This document shows, piece by piece, positions 8,321 through 17,244 of a stretch of DNA of 64,000 bases. A program made the position numbers and the translations under genes. The notes beneath the pieces are model-generated. The model worked only from the letters and a program-made list of their open reading frames with translations, was not told where the DNA came from and made no database searches. Where the stretch lies: assembly GCF_016009175.1 (NCBI RefSeq), contig NZ_JADUCM010000030.1, forward strand, positions 1-64,000, read 5' to 3'. This DNA is from Pseudomonas alkylphenolica (lineage in GTDB: Bacteria; Pseudomonadota; Gammaproteobacteria; Pseudomonadales; Pseudomonadaceae). Positions within the stretch are counted from its first letter, which is position 1; each line of letters starts with the position of its first letter.

Positions 8321-9647
8321 GGGTTTCGGCGATCAGGAACGCCAGCTCCAGCGACTGGTCGGCATTCATCCGCGGATCGCAGTGGGTGTGGTAGCGGTCA
8401 GACAAGGCGTCTTCGGTGATCGGGCGGGCGCCGCCGATGCATTCGGTGACGTTTTGCCCGGTCATCTCGATGTGGATACCGCCGGCATGGCTGCCTTCGG
8501 CCTGGTGCACCTGGAAGAACTGTTTGACCTCACTGAGGATCTGCGCGAAGTCGCGGGTCTTGTAACCGCTGCTGGCCTTGATGGTGTTGCCGTGCATCGG
8601 GTCGGAGCTCCATAGCACCTTGCGCCCTTCGCGTTCAACGCTGCGAATCAGTGCTGGCAAGTGCTCGCCAACCTTCTCGGCACCCATGCGCACGATCAGG
8701 TTGAGGCGGCCGGGGTCGTTGTCCGGGTTGAGCACGTCGATCAGGCGGATCAGCTCCTCGGTGTTCATGCTCGGGCCGACCTTGACCCCGATCGGGTTGT
8801 TCACCCCGCGCAGGAACTCGACATGGGCACCGTCGAGCTGACGGGTGCGGTCGCCGATCCACAGCATGTGCGCCGAGCAGTCGTAGTAATCGTTGGTCAG
8901 GCTGTCACGGCGCACAAAGGCTTCTTCATAGTTCAGCAGCAGCGCCTCGTGGGCGGTGAAGAAGCTGGTTTCACGCAGTTGTGGCGAGCTGTCCATGCCA
9001 CAGGCGCGCATGAAGGCCAGGGTTTCATCGATGCGGTCGGCCAGCTGGCTGTACTTTTCTGCCAGGGCCGAGTTGGCGATGAAGTCCAGGTTCCACTTGT
9101 GTACCTGGTGCAGGTCGGCAAAGCCGCCCTGGGCAAAGGCGCGCAGCAGGTTGAGGCTGGCGGTGGACTGGTGATAGGCCTGTAGCAGGCGCTCCGGGTC
9201 GGGTACCCGACTTTTTTCGTCGAAACCGATGCCATTGACGATGTCGCCACGGTAAGCGGGCAGGGTGATGCCGCCGATGGTTTCATCGCCGGCCGAGCGC
9301 GGCTTGGCGAACTGCCCGGCCATACGCCCGACCTTGACCACCGGGCAGCCGGCGGCAAAGGTCATGACGATGGCCATTTGCAGCAGTACTTTGAAGGTGT
9401 CGCGAATCTTCGCTGCGGAGAATTCGGCGAAGCTTTCTGCGCAGTCGCCGCCTTGCAGCAGGAACGCCCGGCCTTCGGTGACCTCGGCGAACTGTCGACG
9501 CAGTTCGCGGGCTTCGCCGGCAAACACCAGCGGCGGGTAGCTGGCCAGGGTTTGTTCGACCTTGAGCAGGTGCGCCGCGTCGGGGTAGTTCGGTTGTTGC
9601 TGGATCGGCAGGGCGCGCCAGCTGTCAGGGCTCCAGGGTTGGTTCAT
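8301..9647 (-). CDS. Type II 3-deoxy-7-phosphoheptulonate (DAHP) synthase
   Basis: 448 residues. It condenses phosphoenolpyruvate and erythrose 4-phosphate in the first step of the shikimate pathway. It is the plant-like class II enzyme, not AroF/G/H: SWRALPIQQQPNY at the start, LLQGGDCAESF (metal cysteine), KVGRMAGQFAKPRS, GDRTRQLDGAHVEF, WSSDPMHGNT and a C-terminal THCDPRMNA motif. No phenazine genes adjoin it, so a general aromatic amino acid role is likely. The start ATG 9647 matches the family N-terminus; an in-frame upstream extension lacks coding character. Confidence 0.95.
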   Translation of the reverse strand: MNQPWSPDSWRALPIQQQPNYPDAAHLLKVEQTLASYPPLVFAGEARELRRQFAEVTEGRAFLLQGGDCAESFAEFSAAKIRDTFKVLLQMAIVMTFAAGCPVVKVGRMAGQFAKPRSAGDETIGGITLPAYRGDIVNGIGFDEKSRVPDPERLLQAYHQSTASLNLLRAFAQGGFADLHQVHKWNLDFIANSALAEKYSQLADRIDETLAFMRACGMDSSPQLRETSFFTAHEALLLNYEEAFVRRDSLTNDYYDCSAHMLWIGDRTRQLDGAHVEFLRGVNNPIGVKVGPSMNTEELIRLIDVLNPDNDPGRLNLIVRMGAEKVGEHLPALIRSVEREGRKVLWSSDPMHGNTIKASSGYKTRDFAQILSEVKQFFQVHQAEGSHAGGIHIEMTGQNVTECIGGARPITEDALSDRYHTHCDPRMNADQSLELAFLIAETLKQVRR

Positions 9648-9776
9648 CACAGGCTCGGTCTTATCGTAATTGGGCTGTCTGCCATGGTACCAGTTGCAGC
9701 ATGCCTTGTTGCACTGGCGCCATTGACGGACAATAGCGGTTTTTGCCTGTAACGGCGGCGCACGCCGGGAGACAGC

Positions 9777-10532
9777 ATGACAGTTGAGCGGGAAGAGCGG
9801 GTGCTGGCCCAGGTCCAGGACCAATACGGCACCATCAGCGTGCTGGAGGTCGAGGACTACCGGTTTCTCGAGTTCGGCGAGGCCATCGAGCAAAGCTGTG
9901 TGTTTACCGCCGACCCCAGCTGGCTGGAGTATGACTACACCCGCGCCATGCTGATTGGTGCGCTGTGCCATGCGCAGCCCGAAAGTGCGCTGTTCCTTGG
10001 CCTTGGCGCCGGTACCCTGACCCAGGCGTGCCTGAAGTTTTTGCCGCTTGAAGACGTCGAGGCCATCGAACTGCGCCCCGATGTGCCGCGCCTGGCCATC
10101 GAATACCTGGGGCTCGACGACGACCCGCGCCTGTACATCCGCATCGGCGACGCCATGGAGCTGCTCAACAGCGCCGAGCCGGCCGACCTGATCTTCGTTG
10201 ACCTGTACACCGATCACGGCCCTGGCGTGGCCCACCTGGCCTGGCGCTTTCTTGAAGACTGCCAGAAGCGCCTGAACCCGGGGGGCTGGCTGGTGATCAA
10301 CCAGTGGGCCGGTGATGACGGCAAGCCGCTGGGCGCTGCCCTGTTGCGTGGCCTGTACCACCGCCACTACTGGGAGCTGCCGGTCAAGGAGGGCAATGTG
10401 ATCATCCTGGTACCGTCCGAGCTTGATCAGGAGCTGGACATGGACGGGCTCAACGCGCGTGCCGAAGCACTGGCGCCGCAGCTTGGTTACTCGTTGCAAA
10501 CGCTGATCGGCGCCATTCGCCCGGCCACCTGA
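9777..10532 (+). CDS. Spermidine synthase-like methyltransferase-fold protein
   Basis: 251 residues with a Rossmann-like fold. The nucleotide-binding region is LFLGLGAGTLTQACLKF (about 78-94), then the acidic EAIELRPDV and the DLIFVDLYTDHGPG segment typical of SpeE-like proteins. Canonical spermidine synthases bind decarboxylated S-adenosylmethionine and putrescine. Here the N-terminal beta domain is short and the polyamine-site residues are not clearly kept, so the substrate is uncertain. It is divergent from the DAHP synthase gene, with 129 bp between the two starts. Confidence 0.8.
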   Translation: MTVEREERVLAQVQDQYGTISVLEVEDYRFLEFGEAIEQSCVFTADPSWLEYDYTRAMLIGALCHAQPESALFLGLGAGTLTQACLKFLPLEDVEAIELRPDVPRLAIEYLGLDDDPRLYIRIGDAMELLNSAEPADLIFVDLYTDHGPGVAHLAWRFLEDCQKRLNPGGWLVINQWAGDDGKPLGAALLRGLYHRHYWELPVKEGNVIILVPSELDQELDMDGLNARAEALAPQLGYSLQTLIGAIRPAT

Positions 10533-10663
10533 GCCGCGTGGTTGAGCGGGCAGTAGAAAAACGTTTCAGCCATTTGCCGTCTCCCAGCGCTCAGGCCCGT
10601 CGTAATCAGGCCTGACGCTGGCGTGTTGCGATAAAAAATTCTCCCGTGAATGGGGAATTCAGG

Positions 10664-10888
10664 TATAGTACGCGCCGGTCTTTTACCAGACCTCGTTTAG
10701 GTAGTGCATTTCCCCGAAGCCAGCTTCGGCTGCGCGTCCGCCTCGCGGACTCTCCTTGACGTTCCTATTTTTCTTCAATCGTTTTCGCAAATCCCCGCCG
10801 ACAAAGCTGCCAGGGTGACCTTCGGGTCTTACAAGGCATGTGCAGCTTTGGAGCATGGGTCTTTGCGGATGCACTTAGAGGCAGACCC
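10664..10888 (+). promoter_or_regulatory. Promoter -10 and structured leader of deaD
   Basis: The 356-bp gap 10533-10888 holds no gene. A TATAGT -10 with GC-rich discriminator lies at 10664-10669, giving a predicted leader of about 210 nt. The leader has compact hairpins: CCGAAGC/GCTTCGG (10714-10729), GTCCGC/GCGGAC with a 3-nt loop (10736-10750) and GACC-TTCG-GGTC (10817-10828). Long leaders are known for cold-responsive helicase mRNAs, so post-transcriptional or cold control is plausible. No good -35 is seen. Confidence 0.5.
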
Positions 10889-12550
10889 ATGACCCAGGAA
10901 ACCGGCGGCTTCGCCGCTCTCGATCTTCATCCGAGCATTGTTGCTGCAGTACTGGCTACCGGCTACGAAGAGCCATCCGCCATTCAGCAGCAATCGATCC
11001 CGATTATTCTTGCCGGTCACGACATGATCGGTCAGGCGCAGACAGGTACCGGTAAAACCGCTGCCTTCGCACTGCCTATCCTGAACCGCATTGACCCGAG
11101 CAAGCGCGAGCCGCAAGCCCTGATCCTGGCGCCAACCCGTGAGTTGGCGCTGCAAGTAGCTACCGCATTCGAAACCTACGCCAAGCAAATGCCGGGCGTA
11201 ACCGTGGTGGCCGTGTACGGTGGTGCCCCGATGGGCCCACAACTCAAAGCAATCCGTAACGGCGCGCAAATCGTCGTTGCTACCCCGGGCCGTCTGTGCG
11301 ACCACCTGCGTCGCGACGAGAAAGTTCTGGCAACCGTCAACCACCTGGTGCTCGACGAAGCCGACGAAATGCTCAAGCTGGGCTTCATGGATGACCTCGA
11401 AGTCATCTTCAAGGCCATGCCTGAGAGCCGTCAGACCGTGCTGTTCTCGGCCACTCTGCCGGCCTCGATCCGCGCGATTGCCGAGCGTCACCTGCGTGAT
11501 CCGAAGCACGTCAAGATCCAGAGCAAGACCCAGACCGTAACCGCGATCGAACAAGCCCACCTGATGGTCCACGCCGACCAGAAGGTTTCTGCTGTCCTGC
11601 GTTTGCTGGAAGTGGAAGAGTTCGACGCACTGATCGCCTTCGTGCGTACCAAGCAAGCCACCCTGGACCTCGCCAGCGCCCTTGAAGCCAAAGGCTACAA
11701 AGCTGCTGCGCTGAACGGTGACATTGCCCAGAACCAGCGTGAGCGCGTTATCGACTCGCTCAAGGATGGCCGTCTGGACATCGTCGTTGCAACCGACGTT
11801 GCCGCCCGTGGTCTGGACGTACCGCGCATCACTCACGTGTTCAACGTTGACATGCCGTACGACCCGGAGTCCTACGTTCACCGTATCGGCCGTACTGGCC
11901 GTGCCGGTCGCGAAGGCCGTGCGCTGCTGCTGGTTACCCCGCGCGAGCGTCGCATGCTGCAGGTGATCGAGCGTGTTACCGGTCAGAAAGTTGCCGAAGT
12001 TCGTCTGCCAAACGCCCAGGCCGTTCTTGATGCACGCATCAAGAAGCTGACCAACAGCCTGGCACCGCTGGTAGCTGACGCCGAGTCGACCCATGGCGAC
12101 CTGCTGGATCGCCTGACTGCCGACATCGGTTGCAGCCCGCGTGCTCTGGCCGCAGCCCTGCTGCGCAAGGCGACCAACGGTCAGGCCCTGACCCTGGACG
12201 CTGTCGAGAAAGAGCAGCCGCTGGTTCCGACCTACACCCCGCGTGAGCGCACTGGCGAGCGTCCAGAGCGTGGCGAGCGTGAGCGTCGTGCACCGATGCC
12301 GCTGGGCGAAGGTCGTGCCCGTTGCCGTACCGCGCTGGGTGCGCGTGACGGTATCGCCGCCAAGAACCTGCTCGGCGCCATCCTCAACGAAGGCGGCCTG
12401 GCCCGCGAAGCGATCGGCCGTATCCAGGTACGCGACAGCTTCAGCCTGGTCGAGCTGCCGGAAGAGGGGCTGGAGCGTCTGCTGGCCAAGCTCAAGGACA
12501 CCCGCGTTGCCGGTAAGCAGCTGAAGCTGCGCCGCTACCGCGAAGACTGA
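10889..12550 (+). CDS. deaD: DEAD-box ATP-dependent RNA helicase DeaD/CsdA
   Basis: 553 residues. It unwinds structured RNA during ribosome assembly and mRNA decay, especially in the cold. The N-terminal Q motif (FAALDLHPSIVAAVLATGY) is followed by Walker A AQTGTGKT, PTRELALQ, VLDEADEML, the SAT motif (FSATLP) and the second RecA domain with ARGLDVPRITHV and HRIGRTGRAGR. A basic, Arg/Glu-rich linker (about 440-480) precedes a C-terminal DbpA-type RNA-binding domain (about 485-553). ATG 10889 has AGAGG eight bases upstream; an earlier in-frame ATG at 10838 lies within the leader and lacks a ribosome site. Confidence 0.93.
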   Translation: MTQETGGFAALDLHPSIVAAVLATGYEEPSAIQQQSIPIILAGHDMIGQAQTGTGKTAAFALPILNRIDPSKREPQALILAPTRELALQVATAFETYAKQMPGVTVVAVYGGAPMGPQLKAIRNGAQIVVATPGRLCDHLRRDEKVLATVNHLVLDEADEMLKLGFMDDLEVIFKAMPESRQTVLFSATLPASIRAIAERHLRDPKHVKIQSKTQTVTAIEQAHLMVHADQKVSAVLRLLEVEEFDALIAFVRTKQATLDLASALEAKGYKAAALNGDIAQNQRERVIDSLKDGRLDIVVATDVAARGLDVPRITHVFNVDMPYDPESYVHRIGRTGRAGREGRALLLVTPRERRMLQVIERVTGQKVAEVRLPNAQAVLDARIKKLTNSLAPLVADAESTHGDLLDRLTADIGCSPRALAAALLRKATNGQALTLDAVEKEQPLVPTYTPRERTGERPERGERERRAPMPLGEGRARCRTALGARDGIAAKNLLGAILNEGGLAREAIGRIQVRDSFSLVELPEEGLERLLAKLKDTRVAGKQLKLRRYRED

Positions 12551-12567
12551 TCCGCGAGTGATAAAAA

Positions 12568-12596
12568 AATCCCCGACTGAGTCGGGGATTTTTTTT
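12568..12596 (+). terminator. Rho-independent terminator of deaD
   Basis: A ten-base-pair stem, AATCCCCGAC-TGA-GTCGGGGATT, is followed by a T8 run 18 bp after the deaD stop. Confidence 0.92.
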
Positions 12597-12621
12597 GCCT
12601 GCACGGGCCTCATCGCTGCCC

Positions 12622-12770
12622 TGTTCGCCGGCAAGCCTGGCTCCTACGAGACCGTGGCATGCCGTAGGGCTGGCTGAGGCTACCGCTAGGCCCTGTAGGA
12701 GCGAGGCTTGCCCGCGAAGAACGATCACGCGGTGTGCCTGGTGCGCCTGGTTCGCCGGCAAGCCTGGCCT
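12622..12770. repeat. REP/BIME-type composite palindromic element
   Basis: It contains three REP half-units: TTCGCCGGCAAGCCTGGCTCCTAC at 12623-12646, the inverted unit TGTAGGAGCGAGGCTTGCCCGCGAA around 12694-12718, and a further TTCGCCGGCAAGCCTGG at 12751-12767. A spacer AACGATCACGCGGTGT separates the latter two. The same unit-spacer-unit arrangement recurs at 44951-45054. It ends eight bases before the stop codon of the dioxygenase gene. Confidence 0.8.
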
Positions 12771-12774
12771 ACGC

Positions 12775-13542
12775 TCAATCAAAGCGGTAGATATCCATCC
12801 CCAGCGCACCCAGGGTGAAGCCCTGATGCACGATGCCGAACTGCCCACCTGCGCCCCGGGCAAAATACAGCGGCAGCAGGTGTTCATCACTCGGGTGGTT
12901 GCGTACGGCAAACGGCGCCTGCCGGCGATAGTCGTTGAGGGCCGGCATGTCGTCGGCCGCCAGTTTGTCGATCATCCATTCACGAAACGCCAACGCCCAG
13001 GGCTCAACGCTCTCCGGCCCGGCATGCCAGTCCAGTTCGCCCAGGTTGTGGGTGATGCTGCCCGAGCCGATCAACAGTATGCCGTCGGCGCGCAGTTCGC
13101 TCAGTGCCTGGCCAACCTGCAGCTGCAATTGCGGGCCCATCCGCGAAGGCAGGGAGACCTGTACGACAGGGATGTCGGCCTGTGGATACATCAGCGACAG
13201 CGGCACCCACACACCATGGTCGAAGGGGCGCTGCGGGTCGAGCCGAGCTTCCAGCCCGGCGTTGCCGAGCAGGCCGGCCACGCGCTGGGCCAGCTGCGGT
13301 TCACCGGGGGCCGGGTACTGCACGGCAAACAGTGCGGCAGGAAAACCGCCAAAGTCATGCCAGGTTTGCGGCTGCGGGTGGCTGGAAACCAGCAGTTCGC
13401 GGCTCTCCCAGTGTGCCGAGACCATCACGATGGCTTTCGGGCGCGGGAGCTGGGCCGCCAGGTTTTTCAACGCAGGCCCACTGGCACCCGGCTGCAGGGC
13501 AAGCATCGGTGAGCCGTGAGAAATAAACAGGCTGGGCAGCAT
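12775..13542 (-). CDS. ygiD: LigB-type extradiol dioxygenase, YgiD/DOPA dioxygenase-like
   Basis: 255 residues, the class III extradiol dioxygenase superfamily. It uses non-haem iron or zinc to open catechol rings; E. coli YgiD acts on L-DOPA at the 4,5-position. Candidate metal ligands are H9 in LFISHGSPM, H45 in VSAHWES, then FDHGVWVPL and the late NHPSDEHLLPL histidines. GSGSITHNL matches the family. AGGAG precedes ATG 13542. The physiological substrate in Pseudomonas is unknown. Confidence 0.88.
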   Translation of the reverse strand: MLPSLFISHGSPMLALQPGASGPALKNLAAQLPRPKAIVMVSAHWESRELLVSSHPQPQTWHDFGGFPAALFAVQYPAPGEPQLAQRVAGLLGNAGLEARLDPQRPFDHGVWVPLSLMYPQADIPVVQVSLPSRMGPQLQLQVGQALSELRADGILLIGSGSITHNLGELDWHAGPESVEPWALAFREWMIDKLAADDMPALNDYRRQAPFAVRNHPSDEHLLPLYFARGAGGQFGIVHQGFTLGALGMDIYRFD

Positions 13543-13645
13543 GGAAGGGCTCCTGAAGGTAAGATGCGCTTATCTTCAGGCAGATCATTGATCTAAATCT
13601 AATATAAGTTTTCGCGGTATTTGATCGAATTTATCGAGGTGAGGC

Positions 13646-14296
13646 ATGCAAGCGGAATTTTGGCAGTCGCGCTGGAACAACAATCAGATCGGCTTTCATC
13701 AGCCGCAGGTGAACGCCTACCTTCAGCAGTACTGGCCGGCGTTGGTGATCCCGGCCGGGGCGCGGGTGCTGGTGCCGCTGTGCGGCAAGAGCCTGGACAT
13801 GCTCTGGCTGGCAGGCCAGGGGCTGCAGGTGCTCGGGGTGGAGTTGTCGGAACGGGCGGTGGAAGCCTTCTTCGCCGAGCATCAGCTTGTGCCTCAGGTG
13901 TCGCAGCGTGGCGCCTTCAAGGTGTTTCGCTGTGAAGACATCGAAATTTGCTGTGGCGACTTTTTTGCCCTGCGCGCCGAAGACGTTCAGGGCTGCACGG
14001 CCTTGTATGACCGCGCCGCGGTGATTGCCCTGCCGGTGGAGATGCGCAAGCGCTATGTCGAGCACCTGGGCGCCATCCTGCCGGCATCGGCTGCGGGCCT
14101 GTTGATCACCCTGGACTACAACCAGTCCCAGCTCGACGGCCCACCTTTTGCGGTCACCGACGAGGAGGTGCAGGTATTGTTTGCTGCCTGGGAGCCGCAG
14201 TTGCAGGCTTCGCATGATGTGTTGGCAGACAGCCCGAGGTTTCTACAGGCCGGTGCCAGCCATTTGCTGGAGCGGGTGTACCGGCTGCAGCGCTGA
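13646..14296 (+). CDS. tpm: Thiopurine S-methyltransferase
   Basis: 216 residues. This S-adenosylmethionine-dependent enzyme methylates thiopurines and, in pseudomonads, selenium and tellurium oxyanions. It starts with the family pattern FWQSRWNNNQIGFHQPQVN; motif I is VLVPLCGKSLDMLWLAGQGL with GVELSERAVEAFF, then YDRAAVIALP and LITLDYNQSQLDGPPF. GAGG precedes ATG 13646. It is monocistronic, ending at a strong terminator shared with htpX. Confidence 0.93.
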   Translation: MQAEFWQSRWNNNQIGFHQPQVNAYLQQYWPALVIPAGARVLVPLCGKSLDMLWLAGQGLQVLGVELSERAVEAFFAEHQLVPQVSQRGAFKVFRCEDIEICCGDFFALRAEDVQGCTALYDRAAVIALPVEMRKRYVEHLGAILPASAAGLLITLDYNQSQLDGPPFAVTDEEVQVLFAAWEPQLQASHDVLADSPRFLQAGASHLLERVYRLQR

Positions 14297-14301
14297 AATG
14301 C

Positions 14302-14331
14302 AAAAGGGCGACCCGAGGGTCGCCCTTTTTT
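14302..14331. terminator. Bidirectional terminator between tpm and htpX
   Basis: Thirteen-base-pair stem AAAAGGGCGACCC-GA-GGGTCGCCCTTTT followed by further T residues, between convergent genes. Confidence 0.92.
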
Positions 14332-14344
14332 GTTGCGGTATCGC

Positions 14345-15232
14345 TTAGCCGCGACGGCGCAGTGCTTCGATGCGGTCTTCCAGTGGCGGGTGGCTCATCA
14401 GCAGGCCAGCCAGGCCCTGCTTGAGGCCGCCGTTGATGCCGAAGGCGTTCAGGGTGCTGGGCATGTGCACCGGCACGTCCTGTTCCGAACGCAGGCGCTG
14501 CAATGCGCCGATCATGGCGTTGGTGCCTGCCAGGCGGGCGCCGGCTTCGTCGGCACGGTATTCGCGTTTGCGCGAGAACCACATGACGATGATGCTGGCG
14601 AGAATGCCCAGGACCAATTCGGCAACGATGGTGGCGATGTAGTAGGCGATGCCCTGGCCTTCTTCGTTCTTGAAGATCACCTTGTCGACAAAGTTGCCGA
14701 TGATCCGCGCGAAGAACATCACGAAGGTGTTGACCACGCCCTGCACCAGCGCCAGGGTGACCATGTCGCCGTTGGCAACGTGGCCGATCTCGTGGGCCAG
14801 TACGGCACGGACTTCATCGGGCGAGAATCGCTCCAGCAAGCCCTGGCTGACCGCGACCAGCGCGTCGTTGCGGTTCCAGCCGGTGGCAAAGGCGTTGGCC
14901 TCGTAGGCCGGGAAGATCCCCACTTCGGGCATCTTGATGCCGGCCTCGCGGGAGAGCTCTTCGACGGTCTGCAACAGCCACTGTTCGTGACGGGTGCGCG
15001 GCTGGCTGATGATCTGGGTGCCGGTGCTCATCTTCGCCATCCACTTGGAGATGAACAGCGAAATCAGCGAGCCGGCAAAGCCGAACACGGCACAGAAAAT
15101 CAGCAGCTGGTCGAGCTTGAGGTCAACCCCGTTTGCCGCCATGAACCCATTGAAGCCGAACAGGCTCAGGGTAATGCTGGCAATCAGCACGACCGCAAGG
15201 TTGGTGGCTACAAACAGTAAGATGCGCATCAT
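14345..15232 (-). CDS. htpX: Membrane zinc metalloprotease HtpX
   Basis: 295 residues, M48B family. It degrades misfolded inner-membrane proteins alongside FtsH. There are two N-terminal membrane helices (about 3-25 and 40-62), the zinc motif HEIGH (H147, E148, H151) and two further helices (about 155-180 and 190-215). The third zinc ligand lies in the REYRADEAGA segment. The start is ATG 15232 with AGGAGA upstream; a second ATG follows immediately. The 225-bp region upstream holds no gene. Confidence 0.95.
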   Translation of the reverse strand: MMRILLFVATNLAVVLIASITLSLFGFNGFMAANGVDLKLDQLLIFCAVFGFAGSLISLFISKWMAKMSTGTQIISQPRTRHEQWLLQTVEELSREAGIKMPEVGIFPAYEANAFATGWNRNDALVAVSQGLLERFSPDEVRAVLAHEIGHVANGDMVTLALVQGVVNTFVMFFARIIGNFVDKVIFKNEEGQGIAYYIATIVAELVLGILASIIVMWFSRKREYRADEAGARLAGTNAMIGALQRLRSEQDVPVHMPSTLNAFGINGGLKQGLAGLLMSHPPLEDRIEALRRRG

Positions 15233-15409
15233 GGTTGTTACGGTCTCCTGACGGATAAAAGTGTCACGTATGCGGGGTATATAAGGCGCGGGCTTCAGTG
15301 ATTCAACCGGGCGACTATTTCAAACTGTGTACTTGTCTGTATTACAGACGAATTCCAGCATCCCGCACGGCAAGGTGTCGAGACGATAAGGGCAGGGTAA
15401 AAGGTCTGT

Positions 15410-15445
15410 AAGGCCTGCGTCGATGTTGACGCAGGCCTTTTTTGC
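15410..15445. terminator. Hairpin downstream of alaA
   Basis: Twelve-base-pair stem AAGGCCTGCGTC-GATGTT-GACGCAGGCCTT, 13-48 bases after the alaA stop. The T6 run lies on the plus-strand side, so it is a textbook terminator for plus-strand transcripts. On the alaA strand the stem is followed only by a mixed U-containing tail. Confidence 0.7.
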
Positions 15446-15457
15446 GACGCCTGTGGG

Positions 15458-16669
15458 TTACTGCTGATATGTCTTCAGGAAGTTTCCGATGCGGCCGATG
15501 GCCTGCTCCAGGTCGTCTACCCGTGGCAGGGTGACCACGCGGAAGTGATCCGGCCATGGCCAGTTGAACGCAGTGCCCTGGACGATCAGCAGTTTTTCCG
15601 AGAGCAGCAGGTCGAGGGCGAACTTCTCGTCGTTGAGGATCGGGCAGACTTTCGGGTCGATCCGCGGGAAGGCGTACAGCGCGCCCATCGGTTTGACGCA
15701 GCTGACGCCCGGGATGTCATTGAGCAGCTCCCAGGTGCGGTTGCGTTGCTCCAGCAGGCGGCCCGGCGGCAGGACCAGGTCGTTAATGCTCTGGTAGCCG
15801 CCCAGGGCGGTCTGGATGGCGTGCTGGCTCGGCACGTTGGCGCACAGGCGCATGTTGGCCAGCATGTCGATGCCTTCGATGTAGCTCTGGGCGTGGTGCT
15901 TGGGCCCGGAGATGATCAGCCAGCCGGAACGGAAACCCGCCACCCGGTAAGATTTCGACAGGCCGTTGAAGGTCAGGCAGAGCAGGTCCGGGGCGAGGGC
16001 GGCGGTGCTGATGTGCACGGCTTCGTCGTAGAGGATCTTGTCGTAGATCTCGTCGGAGAACACCACGAGGTTGTGCTGGCGCGCCAGCTCCAGCATGCCC
16101 AGCAGCAATTCGCGCGAGTACACCGCACCGGTCGGGTTGTTCGGGTTGATGATCACCAGAGCCTTGGTGTTGGGGGTGATCTTGGCCTTGATGTCTTCTA
16201 GGTCAGGGAACCAGTCGGCCTGCTCGTCGCACAGGTAATGCACCGGGTTGCCGCCGGCCAGGCTCACTGCAGCGGTCCATAGCGGGTAGTCCGGCGCCGG
16301 GATCAGCACTTCGTCGCCGTTGTTGAGCAGCGCCTGCATCGACATCACGATCAGCTCGGAGACACCGTTACCCAGGTAGATGTCTTCGATGCCGACACCT
16401 TCGATCTGCTTTTGCTGGCAGTACTGCATGACCGCCTTGCGTGCGCTGAACAGGCCCTTGGAGTCGCTGTAGCCCTGGGCAGTCGGCAGGTTGCGGATCA
16501 CATCCTGGAGGATTTCGTCCGGCGCTTCGAAACCAAACGGCGCAGGGTTGCCGATGTTCAGCTTGAGGATGCGATGGCCTTCCTCTTCCAGGCGTTTGGC
16601 GTGCTTGAGCACCGGGCCGCGAATGTCATAGCAGACATTGGCGAGCTTGTTCGATTTGCTGACCTGCAT
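15458..16669 (-). CDS. alaA: Alanine aminotransferase AlaA
   Basis: 403 residues, a class I/II PLP aminotransferase that makes alanine from pyruvate and glutamate. The N-terminus KSNKLANVCYDIRGPVL, LNIGNPAPFGF, the substrate arm region NPNNPTGAVYS, FSDEIYDKI and the PLP-lysine motif NGLSKSYRVAGFRSGW are all present. It matches the length and sequence style of AlaA (YfbQ). The start ATG 16669 is chosen over a longer in-frame reading that lacks homologous character. It is divergent from msrB. Confidence 0.93.
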   Translation of the reverse strand: MQVSKSNKLANVCYDIRGPVLKHAKRLEEEGHRILKLNIGNPAPFGFEAPDEILQDVIRNLPTAQGYSDSKGLFSARKAVMQYCQQKQIEGVGIEDIYLGNGVSELIVMSMQALLNNGDEVLIPAPDYPLWTAAVSLAGGNPVHYLCDEQADWFPDLEDIKAKITPNTKALVIINPNNPTGAVYSRELLLGMLELARQHNLVVFSDEIYDKILYDEAVHISTAALAPDLLCLTFNGLSKSYRVAGFRSGWLIISGPKHHAQSYIEGIDMLANMRLCANVPSQHAIQTALGGYQSINDLVLPPGRLLEQRNRTWELLNDIPGVSCVKPMGALYAFPRIDPKVCPILNDEKFALDLLLSEKLLIVQGTAFNWPWPDHFRVVTLPRVDDLEQAIGRIGNFLKTYQQ

Positions 16670-16836
16670 GATGTGATCCCGATTAGAAAAGATCGCCGCG
16701 CATTGCGCTGTGAAAACGTTTGAAATGCGTGTAACGCGGGTGCCAGACTGATGTCTGATGAGGCGCAATAATATACGTGCCCACCGCGCTGTGGAAAAGA
16801 CACTGCGCGGGGTTTTTAGTCTGCCGAGGCCTGCAT

Positions 16837-17229
16837 ATGGAAAAGATCGAGAAAACCCTGGACGAATGGCGCGCAATGCTCGACCCAGAGCAGTACAACG
16901 TCTGCCGCCTGAAGGGCACTGAACGGCCCTTCAGCGGCAAGTACAACAGCACCCGCACCGACGGGGTGTACCACTGCATCTGCTGCAATGCGCCGTTGTT
17001 CGATTCGACCACCAAGTTTGACTCCGGTTGTGGCTGGCCCAGCTTTTACGCGCCAATTGCAGACAGCGCGATGATCGAGATTCGCGACACCTCCCACGGC
17101 ATGATCCGTACCGAGGTCACCTGCGCGCAGTGCGATGCACACCTGGGTCACGTGTTTCCCGACGGGCCACCACCGACCGGGCTACGCTACTGCATCAACT
17201 CGGTCTGCCTGGACCTGGTTCCACGCTGA
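16837..17229 (+). CDS. msrB: Peptide methionine (R)-S-oxide reductase MsrB
   Basis: 130 residues. It repairs the R-epimer of oxidised methionine in proteins. Zinc cysteines are in CICC (C47, C50) and CAQC (C96, C99); the catalytic cysteine is C119 in the RYCINS motif. GCGWPSFY and HLGHVFPDG are family signatures. A short ATG 60 bases upstream is in frame, but the true N-terminus is MEKIEKTLDEW. It is followed 15 bp later by the glutathione peroxidase gene, a shared oxidative-stress unit. Confidence 0.95.
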   Translation: MEKIEKTLDEWRAMLDPEQYNVCRLKGTERPFSGKYNSTRTDGVYHCICCNAPLFDSTTKFDSGCGWPSFYAPIADSAMIEIRDTSHGMIRTEVTCAQCDAHLGHVFPDGPPPTGLRYCINSVCLDLVPR

Positions 17230-17244
17230 CAGAGGAGGCATACC

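Noticed and set aside
9648..10499. N-terminal extension of the DAHP synthase frame back to 10499
   Set aside because: The extension runs antisense through the spermidine-synthase-like gene and is not conserved in type; ATG 9647 gives the standard enzyme.
10829..12634. Minus-strand open frame of about 600 codons opposite deaD
   Set aside because: A shadow of the high-GC deaD gene. No recognisable protein features; the plus strand carries all DEAD-box motifs.
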